Positions 16,290 to 23,839 of a DNA stretch of 53,891 nucleotides are shown here, in pieces. How positions within the stretch are numbered: position 1 is the first letter of the stretch; each line of letters begins with the position of its first letter. The stretch covers positions 1 to 53,891 of the forward strand of contig CAMJYM010000012.1 of the NCBI GenBank assembly GCA_946220865.1, written 5' to 3'. Both the position numbers and the translations under genes were made by a program. Source of the stretch: an uncultured Clostridia bacterium (lineage in GTDB: Bacteria; Bacillota; Clostridia; Saccharofermentanales; DTU023). The notes beneath the pieces are model-generated. The model saw only the letters and a program-made list of their open reading frames with translations. It had not been told where the DNA came from and did not search any database.

Positions 16290-18024
16290 TTTGTTTATAA
16301 ACATAACAGCCGGAAATCCCAAACGCTTAATAAAGCCGTCCATACTCAATGCTTTGGCTAATCTGTCCAATTTGGTACCCTTCCTATGCCTTGCCTATAT
16401 CATCGGAGCGATCTATGACTTTTTTAGTGTGGGTTTGTTGGAGAGCCATAAGTTGTGGATTGCCTTTGCGGTCATGGTCATCTTTTTCCTTGTTACAGAC
16501 GTCTTGGAAAACTTGGCCTGCCGGGCGACTTTTCACGATGGATATAAAGTTTCCGCGGAAGGCCGCGTGAAGCTGGCTGAACATATACGAAAGCTGCCAT
16601 TGGGTCTTCTGAGCGGGAAACGCTCTTCAGAAATCACACAAACCATGATGAGTGATTTTTCACAAACAGAGACGGCCATGACACATGTTCTTCCACAGAT
16701 GATTGCAGGGGTGCTGGTTGCCGTGATCGCGCCTCTTGTCATGGTTTTTATAGACTGGCGTATGACACTGGCTTCGTTTATAGGATTTCCCCTTGCCACT
16801 CTTCTCATAAAAGGCACACAGTCACTGACAAAGAGAGCACAGAAAAAAATTACTGATGCCGGTGTTGCGCAGGCGGACAGCATTTCGGAATACCTATACG
16901 GAATGGAAGTCATTAAATCTTATAACTTGCAAGGAGACAATTTCGAGAAGCTCAAAAAGGCCTGTGTTCATTATCGAGATGCCCATATTCAGGCGGAAGG
17001 AAGCATAACGCCTCTTTATTTAGTTGCCGGGACGCTTTTGAGAAGCGGACTTTCCATCATGACACTTGTGGGCGTTTATTTGCTGATTGGCGGCAATTTG
17101 GATGTTTCCACTTTTGCCTTATTCCTGTTAATCGGTGCGCGTATTTTTGATCCGCTGACAGGAAGCATTATGAACATTTCATCACTCATGGCAGGATCTG
17201 CGGCCGGCAAGCGCATTGTCAAGCTGCTTAACGAAGATGTGATGAGCGGATCGGAAGAGGCTCCGGATGCGCATGACATTATTTTTACCGATGTCTCATT
17301 TGCTTACAACAAAGCAGATGTCGGAGATTCGCCAAGCGTGCTTTCAAGCCTGTGCCTTGCTTTCCCCGAGAACAGTTTAACCGCTTTGGTTGGCCCTTCG
17401 GGATCCGGCAAAACCACGGCGCTGCGCCTGGCGGCACGATTCTATGACCCGATTCAAGGAGTCGTTCATTTCGGCGGAAAAGATGAAACGAGGATGGACC
17501 CTGAAAAGCTCATGTCGAAAATTTCCGTGGTCTTTCAGGACGTTTATCTTTTTCAGGACAGCATTGCCAACAATATACGTTACGGCAAGGAATCCGCAAG
17601 TGACGACGAGATTCGGCAGGCTGCAAAACTCGCGAACTGTGATTTTATTGAAAAGATGCCGAATGGCTTTGAGACAATGGTCGGCGAAGGAGGCTGCACT
17701 TTATCCGGCGGAGAAAGGCAGCGCATATCCATCGCCAGAGCGATCTTAAAGGATGCCCCCGTTGTCATGCTGGACGAAGCAACTTCGTCGCTTGATCCGG
17801 AAAACGAATCGCAGGTTCAGCAGGCAATCAACAGGCTGATTCAAGGCCGCACCGTCATTGTGATTGCTCATCGCCTTAAAACCATTATCGGAGCGGACAA
17901 CATCATTGTTTTAGATCAGGGCAAAAAAGTTGAGGAAGGAACCCATCAAGAGCTTCTTAACCAAAACGGACTATATGCAAGACTTTGGCACTTACAAACC
18001 AAAAGCGAAGGTTGGCAGGTGTAA
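16282..18024 (+). CDS. ABC transporter half-subunit, permease-ATPase fusion (second of pair)
   Basis: 580 residues with the same architecture as the previous gene: membrane domain to about residue 310, then an ATPase with Walker A GPSGSGKTTA, signature LSGGERQRISIARA, Walker B VVMLDEATSSLD and switch histidine in IAHRLKT. Both ATP sites of the predicted heterodimer look competent. The ATG at 16282 lies inside the end of the preceding gene and is preceded by GGAAAGGAGG; longer in-frame starts inside that gene are rejected. Together with the first subunit it forms an exporter-fold transporter, probably for a metal chelate or a hydrophobic compound (inference from similar gene neighbourhoods). 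About 56 bases separate it from the ECF S-component gene, so all five genes probably form one operon. Confidence 0.92.
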   Translation: MNNLFINITAGNPKRLIKPSILNALANLSNLVPFLCLAYIIGAIYDFFSVGLLESHKLWIAFAVMVIFFLVTDVLENLACRATFHDGYKVSAEGRVKLAEHIRKLPLGLLSGKRSSEITQTMMSDFSQTETAMTHVLPQMIAGVLVAVIAPLVMVFIDWRMTLASFIGFPLATLLIKGTQSLTKRAQKKITDAGVAQADSISEYLYGMEVIKSYNLQGDNFEKLKKACVHYRDAHIQAEGSITPLYLVAGTLLRSGLSIMTLVGVYLLIGGNLDVSTFALFLLIGARIFDPLTGSIMNISSLMAGSAAGKRIVKLLNEDVMSGSEEAPDAHDIIFTDVSFAYNKADVGDSPSVLSSLCLAFPENSLTALVGPSGSGKTTALRLAARFYDPIQGVVHFGGKDETRMDPEKLMSKISVVFQDVYLFQDSIANNIRYGKESASDDEIRQAAKLANCDFIEKMPNGFETMVGEGGCTLSGGERQRISIARAILKDAPVVMLDEATSSLDPENESQVQQAINRLIQGRTVIVIAHRLKTIIGADNIIVLDQGKKVEEGTHQELLNQNGLYARLWHLQTKSEGWQV

Positions 18025-18080
18025 CAAGACTTTGCCACACCTTTGAGCAAAACAAATAGAAAATTCAGGAGGAATGAATC

Positions 18081-18677
18081 ATGGAAAAACAAAGAAAGAA
18101 ATCATCATCAAGAGGCGCTATTGCAGCAGGCGTGTTCATTGCGCTTTATCTTGTCACCTATATCATTATCGGGGTAATCAGCATGCCAGTCCCCATTTTA
18201 TTCTTGCTCATGCCGATGTTGGTCGCTCTATTTGCGGCACCGACCTACCATATGCTTATAGTAAAATCACCAAACTGGATATCCATCATGATTGCAGCGG
18301 TTTTGCCGAGTTTGATTCTCATTGCAAGCGGACATATTCCTATTGCTCCTCTTATTGCCATTCCGGCCGGTGTACTTGCTGTAATTTTCGCCCGAGTGGG
18401 AGGCTACAAGAGCTTTAAGTGGAACAGCGTTAGCCACATGTTCTTCTCGTTAAATTTATTTGGCGGCTTTGTTCCGATCTGGTTTATGCGAGATTATTTT
18501 TTCTCAGATATCGTGACCCGAGGCATGACGCAGAGTTTTGCAGATACGGTCTATGCACTTACCCCTTGGTGGGTGCTTCCTGTCATGATGATGGCAACGA
18601 TGCTTTGCTCTGCTTTCGGTTCGCTCTTTACCAAAAAAGTATTGCATAAGCACCTGAGTAAAGCAGGAGTCCTATAG
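18081..18677 (+). CDS. MptD-family ECF transporter S component
   Basis: 198 residues, almost all hydrophobic, with five to six predicted membrane helices after a short basic N-terminus. Conserved MptD-type features include IALYLVTYIIIGVISMP near residue 20 and a TPWWVLPVMM segment near the end. S components bind the substrate and dock on the T/A/A' energy module, encoded by the next two genes. Start ATG at 18081 with AGGAGGA six bases upstream. MptD-type proteins are associated with an unassigned substrate. A truncated relative is encoded at 20822-21091 on the other strand. Confidence 0.85.
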   Translation: MEKQRKKSSSRGAIAAGVFIALYLVTYIIIGVISMPVPILFLLMPMLVALFAAPTYHMLIVKSPNWISIMIAAVLPSLILIASGHIPIAPLIAIPAGVLAVIFARVGGYKSFKWNSVSHMFFSLNLFGGFVPIWFMRDYFFSDIVTRGMTQSFADTVYALTPWWVLPVMMMATMLCSAFGSLFTKKVLHKHLSKAGVL

Positions 18678-18679
18678 AA

Positions 18680-19423
18680 ATGCTTTGGAAGACAAAAAAC
18701 GGGGTCAAAAGGAAGGCATTTCTTTCTTTTGACCCACGTACAAAAATCCTGTTATTAATTGAGCTGGATATCCTCATTTTTCTGGGGCGCTCTTTAGTTT
18801 ATGAATCGGTACTTTTCTTTTTTTGTCTGCTTTTGATCGCCCTAAGCGGAAAATGGCAGAGCTCTATTGGATGGGGGCTTGCTTTCTCTCTTTTCTTGTT
18901 CGTCCAAAAAGGCGTTGAGCCTTATCTCTACCGGTGGGGCGGCTCCCTTATTTATTTTTTAGTTGTCGTGGTGCGCAAAGTCTTGCCTGTATTTTTACTG
19001 GGGAAATGGTTAATCAATACGACAAAAGTTAGCGAATTTATCGCTGCTATGCAAAAGTGGAAGGTTCCACAAAGTGCAATCATTACCACTTCGGTCATTT
19101 TTCGCTGTCTCCCGACGCTCAAGGAAGAATGGGCGGCGATTACTTCTGCCATGAAACTGCGCGGTATTGCTCTAAGCCCCGTGAATATTGTGAGACAGCC
19201 ATCTCAGACTATTGTCTACATTTTTGTCCCGCTTTTTATTTCGGCACTGAATATCGCCGATGAACTTTCGGCGGCAGCCTTATGTCGGGGTATCGACAAT
19301 CCCGGCAAGCATACCAGCATTGAAGAAGTGCGTTTTCGGAGTTTTGACCTCTTTTTTATCATCTTAACTTCCGTCGTGCTTGCGGCAGTAATTGTAGCAA
19401 GATGGAAAGGAGTTGCCCTTTGA
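18680..19423 (+). CDS. Energy-coupling factor transporter transmembrane component (EcfT)
   Basis: 247 residues. FDPRTKILLL near the N-terminus is the usual EcfT opening. Several membrane helices follow, then a helical cytoplasmic region with the paired Ala-Arg/Gly motifs that contact the ATPases (MKLRGIALSP near 155-165 and ALCRGIDNPGKHTS near 215). It links the S component to the ATP-hydrolysing subunit. ATG at 18680 two bases after the S-component stop, with AGGAG nine bases upstream. Its stop codon TGA overlaps the TTG start of the ATPase gene, a strong sign of translational coupling. Confidence 0.88.
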   Translation: MLWKTKNGVKRKAFLSFDPRTKILLLIELDILIFLGRSLVYESVLFFFCLLLIALSGKWQSSIGWGLAFSLFLFVQKGVEPYLYRWGGSLIYFLVVVVRKVLPVFLLGKWLINTTKVSEFIAAMQKWKVPQSAIITTSVIFRCLPTLKEEWAAITSAMKLRGIALSPVNIVRQPSQTIVYIFVPLFISALNIADELSAAALCRGIDNPGKHTSIEEVRFRSFDLFFIILTSVVLAAVIVARWKGVAL

Positions 19424-20895
19424 TTACAATAAAAGATCTTTCCTTTCGCTATAAAGAAAGCACAAGTTTAGCACTGAGCCATGTTAATTTAGAGGTTAAA
19501 GATGGCGAGTGTATTTTATTGTGTGGAAAAAGTGGCTGCGGAAAGACTACCCTTACCAGGATTTTGAATGGGATGATCCCTGATTTTTATAACGGGGAAC
19601 TCAGTGGAAGCATACAAATAAATGGGATCAATCCAAGCACCTGTCCCATGTATGAAATAGCAAGGACGGTAGGAACGGTATTTCAAAATCCAAGGACGCA
19701 GTTTTACACAATGAACACGACTTCGGAGATTGCTTTTGGATGCGAGAATCTGGGTTGCCCTGTAGCTGAAATAAAAAAACGAGTTCAAAAGTCCGCACAA
19801 AAATTGCATATAGAGTCCTTGCTGGATCGTGATATTTTTAAATTATCCGGTGGAGAAAAGCAAGTCATTGCCATGGCGGGAATCTATGCGGTTGATCCTA
19901 CAATCTATGTATTGGATGAGCCGACATCCAGCCTGGATTTTTCAAGTATTCGGGCACTGCAGAGCATTCTTGCCTACCTGAAAGCACAAGGGAAAACGAT
20001 CATCATTGCCGAGCACCGCATGTGGTTTTTGAAAGATCTGGCAGATCGAGTGATTTATCTGGAAAATGGAAAATTTCTTCAAACGTATACCATGAAACAA
20101 TGTGAAAAGCTCTCTTTTGAGGAGCGCATCAGAACCGGTATTCGGCCCGTTAATCTTTGTGATTTAAAATCTGAGATGAAGAAAGAGAAAGCGACATCCA
20201 AAGAAACCGCATCCGTGCTTACACTCCAATATCTGAGTTTTTCCTATGCTCATACGCCTTTGTTAGACATTCGGAGTGCTGACTTTTCTGCAGGTAGAAT
20301 CATTGCCATTGTTGGCCCCAATGGCGCCGGCAAATCAACTTTGGTTTCCGTTCTTTGCGGTCTTTTGAAAAATCAAAAAGGAACCATTTCCTTAGATGGT
20401 ATGAACTTGTCCTCAAAAAAGCGCGTCCGCTTGAGCTATATGGTGATGCAGGAAGTCAATCATCAGCTTTTCACAGATAGCGTTAAAGAAGAAGTGGCAC
20501 TTGGCGCATCAGGCGGATCGAAAGAAAAGTTAAATCGGGTACTTACAGATTTGGATATCGCTTCACTCAAAGATCGTCATCCGATGACTTGCTCCGGTGG
20601 GCAAAAACAGCGAATTGCCATTGCAGCCGCCGTTTTTTGCGGAAAGAGGATTCTTATTTTTGATGAACCCACCAGCGGCCTCGATTATGCACATATGGAA
20701 GAAACGGTTGCGTTATTGCGTCGCTTGTTAACGCCTGATACTTTTATTTTTATCATCTCTCATGATTTGGAATTTATTCTTGATGCCTGCGATGAAGTGA
20801 TTCAAATGGAACATGGAGTTATCAAAGACACGTATCCATTAAACGAGACAGGTTTAATGAAATTGCAAGGATTCTTTGGCATCGACAAGACGTGA
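19420..20895 (+). CDS. ECF transporter ATPase with two fused ABC domains (EcfA-EcfA' type)
   Basis: 491 residues with two complete ABC ATPase domains in tandem. First: Walker A CGKSGCGKTT, signature LSGGEKQVIAMAG, Walker B IYVLDEPTSSLD. Second (from about residue 265): Walker A GPNGAGKSTL, signature CSGGQKQRIAIAA, Walker B ILIFDEPTSGLD. A single polypeptide thus replaces the usual EcfA and EcfA' pair. I start at TTG 19420, whose bases overlap the EcfT stop, because AAAGGAG sits eight bases upstream; an ATG at 19402 lies before that site. The gene ends at 20895, and immediately after it sequence of an unrelated orientation begins, so its 3' end may be a recombination junction. Confidence 0.9.
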   Translation: MITIKDLSFRYKESTSLALSHVNLEVKDGECILLCGKSGCGKTTLTRILNGMIPDFYNGELSGSIQINGINPSTCPMYEIARTVGTVFQNPRTQFYTMNTTSEIAFGCENLGCPVAEIKKRVQKSAQKLHIESLLDRDIFKLSGGEKQVIAMAGIYAVDPTIYVLDEPTSSLDFSSIRALQSILAYLKAQGKTIIIAEHRMWFLKDLADRVIYLENGKFLQTYTMKQCEKLSFEERIRTGIRPVNLCDLKSEMKKEKATSKETASVLTLQYLSFSYAHTPLLDIRSADFSAGRIIAIVGPNGAGKSTLVSVLCGLLKNQKGTISLDGMNLSSKKRVRLSYMVMQEVNHQLFTDSVKEEVALGASGGSKEKLNRVLTDLDIASLKDRHPMTCSGGQKQRIAIAAAVFCGKRILIFDEPTSGLDYAHMEETVALLRRLLTPDTFIFIISHDLEFILDACDEVIQMEHGVIKDTYPLNETGLMKLQGFFGIDKT

Positions 20896-21091
20896 TGTTT
20901 ATGCCTTTCGTTTTGCTTACAAACAACACATACGGAATACCGTCAATAAGCGGTACGATGATGCTTAAAAGCGGAATAAATATTGGCATGTAACCCAACA
21001 TTGCTACTGCCATGCAAAGAGCAAACATAATGGCAGTAAAAATACCTGTGGTGATCAAATCTTTTACTTTAATTCCAGATGATTTTTTCAA
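20822..21091 (-). pseudogene. Truncated second MptD-family ECF S component
   Basis: Read from a TTG at 21091 (GGAGG seven bases upstream), the protein starts with KKSSGIKVKDLITTGIFTAI, followed by a hydrophobic MLGYMPIFIPLLSIIVPLI segment, typical of the first 60 residues of MptD-type S components. After SKTKG the frame runs antisense into the end of the EcfA gene and continues for about 25 residues of non-hydrophobic nonsense. Full members have about 190 residues, so this is a 5' fragment joined to foreign sequence near 20900. It points opposite to the intact operon, suggesting a rearrangement between two related transporter operons. The 435 bases from 20896 to 21330 hold only this fragment, its upstream inverted repeat and the left end of the IS element. 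Confidence 0.75.
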
Positions 21092-21108
21092 ACGATTAAC
21101 CTCCATTG

Positions 21109-21126
21109 AGTTAGAATAAGCTAACT
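21109..21126 (-). promoter_or_regulatory. Inverted repeat upstream of the truncated S component
   Basis: AGTTAG and CTAACT form perfect 6-bp arms around a 6-base centre, 18-35 bases before the TTG start on the minus strand. Placement suits an operator. The arms loosely resemble half sites of DtxR-type metal regulators (TTAGGTTAG), but the spacer is longer, so this is only a suggestion. Confidence 0.35.
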
Positions 21127-21285
21127 TAGCACATTTGATTAAACCTCTTTAAGGGCATTTCACTCAACCCCGATTAAAATAAAAAGCTCCATTCGGACAT
21201 TTTATAGAGCCTTGATTTCTGAGCCGTTTCTGAAGGTTATGCGGATATCTTCTTTACTGAATCCCGTGATGTGAAGTCAAGTCCT

Positions 21286-22130
21286 CAATAGTGTGTAAAT
21301 TTGTAATTAGCTTTCGTTAGTTTCTTTGCCTAAGCGACTTTAGCCAGGAGGCATTGCTGGCGGGCAAGGTCAATGAGCAGGTGAGTTCTTTTCTTCAGTT
21401 CCTGTATAGCAGCCTTGTAGTAGATTTTACGCTTGGTCGCCCTGCGATCGTTTTCCTCCATGAGGAGGGCTCCCAGAAGCCTAATGGCAGAGCTTGTATT
21501 GGGAAAGATTCCAATCACTCGAGAACGACGTTTAACCTCTTTGTTGAGCCTTTCTAAGTAGTTGGATGTTCGCGCGCACCTACGCATATCCTTGGGTAAG
21601 AGCATGACCGTCTCCTCATCCAGGGGACGGATCCTAAAGTCTTCTACGGCACTATCCAGGACCTTACAGGCGTCCGAGACGGCTTGTTTTGAAAACGAGG
21701 TCCCACCGATTTCTTCCATGACCCGGCTTACCTTGGCAGTGGATACGCCACCTACCACCATCTCGGCCATGGTCGTGACTAATGCGGCTTCACTGCGCTT
21801 GTAGTTGTCGAACACCAAGGTCTTAAAGGGCACATTGCGATGCCTGGGGACCTTGAGTTCTATCTTTCCGAGCCGAGTCACCAGGGGACGGTCCCGGGTC
21901 CCGTTCCGGCTGTCTGTACGTGCCTCTGTGCGTTCGTAAGGCTCTGCTTTCAGCTGTTCTGACGATTCCACTTGCAGAACGCCATTCAGGCATTCTTGCA
22001 GTAAATTCTTGAATGCATCCGGACGAGAATCTTGTAAAAGTTCTAGAATCTCTTCTTGATTCAGGGTAATATTAAGTTGAGCCATGTCTTTCTTCCTCGT
22101 TTTATTTTTCTCACTTACAAATTATACGCA
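21286..22130 (-). mobile_element. IS256-family element with internally deleted transposase
   Basis: The transposase remnant lies between related terminal sequences: TGTGTAAATTTGTAA at about 21291-21305 on the left, and on the right the reverse complement reads TGCGTATAATTTGTAA (about 22110-22125), a 14 of 16 match. The right end also resembles, from memory, the IS256 terminus. I could not find a convincing flanking direct repeat. At about 0.85 kb it is shorter than intact IS256 elements (about 1.3 kb) because of the deletion in the gene. Confidence 0.65.
21330..22085 (-). pseudogene. IS256-family (Mutator-type) transposase missing its central catalytic region
   Basis: 251 residues against about 390-420 in intact relatives. 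The N-terminal part is typical (NQEEILELLQD, SRNGTRDRPLVTRLGKIELK, VPRHRNVPF, KQAVSDACK). The C-terminal end is typical too (RTSNYLERLNKEVKRRSRVI, GIFPNTSSAIRLLGALLMEE), including the helix that holds the catalytic Glu. Between FRIRPLDEE and TVMLLPKD about 150 residues are absent, including both catalytic Asp residues. The deletion is in frame and the remaining frame is open. It cannot transpose on its own; whether the truncated protein still binds the element's ends is unknown. Start ATG at 22085 with GAGGAAGAAAG upstream. Confidence 0.85.
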
Positions 22131-22190
22131 GTCGATTGACCTCTGGCTCTTTCTGCTTTTACACCATTTTATGGACGTGACTGATCCCGC

Positions 22191-22314
22191 CCAAAGTGAA
22201 CATGAAAACCGATCAACTATTACGGAAATTTATCCTCAGTGGGGGCGTGGATCTGGACTAACTCGACTACAGACCATCATTTCATTCGGTTTTTCAGAAT
22301 TTCGGACAAAATTT
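22191..22314 (+). repeat. Unsplit copy of the repeat that flanks the DUF3825 gene
   Basis: Bases 22191-22240 match 10711-10760 and bases 22258-22314 match 12778-12832, in the same order and strand, with only 17 bases between them here. It starts about 60 bases beyond the IS256-like element and runs directly into the 25-bp repeat array. It could be the empty version of the site occupied by the DUF3825 cassette, or a relic of another element; read in one frame it gives a short peptide starting MKTDQLLRKF. Confidence 0.6.
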
Positions 22315-22315
22315 C

Positions 22316-22600
22316 AAGTAGTGGATGGTTAGCCTCGGCAAATTAAGGCCCAGATCATTCATTACCCACCCACTACTGGAGAACTTGCACGCCAAACCAT
22401 CCACTACTTGGATTCTTGCACGTGCGCCCATCCATTACTTGCTAAGTTGCAGGAAAATCAGAAAAACCAAAGCAAAACCATCCATTAGTTGAAACGTTGC
22501 ACGTTAAAGGGTGGTCACACAGCACGAAGAAGGTGGGCATCCATTAGTTGCTACGTTGCACGAAAAAAGGGTGGCCACCCAGCACGAAAAAAATCATAGC
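22316..22600 (+). repeat. Array of five 25-bp repeats with an inverted partial copy
   Basis: Units with the pattern CA(T/C)CCA(T/C)TA(C/G)T(T/G)G, 4-5 bases, then TTGCA(C/G)G start at 22367, 22398, 22429, 22479 and 22538, each exactly 25 bases. Spacers are 6, 6, 25 and 34 bases. An inverted partial copy (CAAGTAGTGGATGG) lies at 22316-22329. The last two units are followed by a second repeated motif, GGGTGG(T/C)CAC then CAGCACGAA. No open reading frame explains the pattern. Together with the flanking sequence it fills the gap between the IS-like element (22130) and the pseudouridine synthase gene (22613). Spacer lengths and unit divergence do not fit CRISPR. Confidence 0.7.
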
Positions 22601-22612
22601 TACGCTATTTGC

Positions 22613-23590
22613 TCAAAGCTCTGGAACTTCCAAACCGGCCTCCAGGTAAAGGGAGGCCTTTTCTTTTTCATCGAGTGCGCGCCACTCGCCTGAGTCAAGG
22701 CGGGGATCGAGCGACAGGGAGCCTTCGCGGATTCGCTTGAGGCTTGTGACTTCGCGTCCCAGGGCGGCAAGCATGCGCTTGACTTGATGAAAGCGTCCTT
22801 CGCAGATCACGAGCAGGGCCTCATCCTCAGCCAGGCTGCGGCGCTCTGCGGCAACTTGGCGGCAGCTCTCAAGGAGAACCGTCCTGAGCTTTTCGGACTC
22901 GGCGTCTTTGAGTGATCCCGGCGCTATGGAGGATCCAATAAATTCCTCAAAATAACATCCGGGTTTGTCCCGATCGAGCTTTTCTTCCGCTGACAGCGGC
23001 AGAAGCAGCGCAGCGGGGAGGGCAGGTCCGTCATCAAGGGCAAGTCCTGCGGCGTATTTTTGTACTTCTTCCTTGCCCAGGGGCAAGCCGCTGTAGCTCA
23101 GCCGGTAAACTTTGGAGATGAGATGTCTGGGAGAGCAGAGGCGGTGATTCAGTACGCCGTCATTAGTCCAAAGGAGCAGGCCGCTCGTATCTTTGTCCAG
23201 ACGGCCGACAGGGACAAGCCCCCGTTCCAGCAGCTCTTCCGGCAGATCATCAGCGGCGGTCGCTTCACGTCGGTCGACTCGGGCGGTTAGCACGGAGGGC
23301 CTTTTATTCATCATGATTAACAAGGTGAGCTGGATCTCCAGGGGCTGACCGTCCAGCAGCAGCTCTCTGACCTCTTCGGCGCTCACTTTTGTCGCGGCAT
23401 TGCTGATCGTCTGATTCCCCAAACGAACCCGCCCATCACGACAGAGCTTTTTAATGTCTTTCCTGCTGCCGCAGCAGGAGGCTGCGAGGAGCTTATCAAT
23501 GCGATAGCTGGCTTTGCCGGATAATGGGGTCGGTGCAGGATTCTCGGTTGAAGAGTCCTTCGTATGATTCGCTATTGGGGAAAGATTCAT
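22613..23590 (-). CDS. RsuA/RluB/E/F-family pseudouridine synthase
   Basis: 325 residues. An S4 RNA-binding domain (about 27-85: RIDKLLAASCCGSRKDIKKL) is followed by the synthase domain with the catalytic-Asp motif VGRLDKDTSGLLLWTNDG, then KVYRLSYSG and CEGRFHQVKRMLAALG near the end. It would isomerise a uridine in 16S or 23S rRNA; RsuA versus RluB cannot be settled by eye. Compared with the usual 240-250 residues there is an insertion of roughly 50 residues (about 210-265) between the synthase lobes and a 25-residue N-terminal extension. I start at ATG 23590, with AAAGG eight bases upstream, rather than 23659. It is divergent from the pst operon; the 249 bases between them contain no clear additional feature. 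Confidence 0.85.
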   Translation of the reverse strand: MNLSPIANHTKDSSTENPAPTPLSGKASYRIDKLLAASCCGSRKDIKKLCRDGRVRLGNQTISNAATKVSAEEVRELLLDGQPLEIQLTLLIMMNKRPSVLTARVDRREATAADDLPEELLERGLVPVGRLDKDTSGLLLWTNDGVLNHRLCSPRHLISKVYRLSYSGLPLGKEEVQKYAAGLALDDGPALPAALLLPLSAEEKLDRDKPGCYFEEFIGSSIAPGSLKDAESEKLRTVLLESCRQVAAERRSLAEDEALLVICEGRFHQVKRMLAALGREVTSLKRIREGSLSLDPRLDSGEWRALDEKEKASLYLEAGLEVPEL

Positions 23591-23839
23591 CGTGCAAGCC
23601 TTTCTTCTCGAAACTTTTCCATTAAAGAATAGCAGAAGCCTGTCCTTTTTGTCCGGCATAACCTCGAATTTACATGGACATGATCTTTCTCTAAAACTTC
23701 TTTCCTAAGCTGAGGGAGATAAAACCGTTGTTGAAAACAGGAAGACGAATCAATCAGGTCGAAAGGATACGGGCTGAAATGTTGCAAATAATGATCTTGC
23801 AGGCAAAGACGAAACGGTCGGAAAGGAGATGAGGCAGGC

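Noticed and set aside
20822..20900. C-terminal residues of the minus-strand S-component frame as real protein
   Set aside because: They are antisense to the end of the EcfA gene and lose the hydrophobic character of the family.
21270..22150. Target-site duplication flanking the IS256-like element
   Set aside because: No convincing 8-9 bp direct repeat could be matched at the two ends, so the exact borders stay approximate.
22367..22562. CRISPR array
   Set aside because: Repeats are 25 bp and diverged, spacers range from 6 to 34 bases and share sequence with each other, and there are no cas genes in the window.
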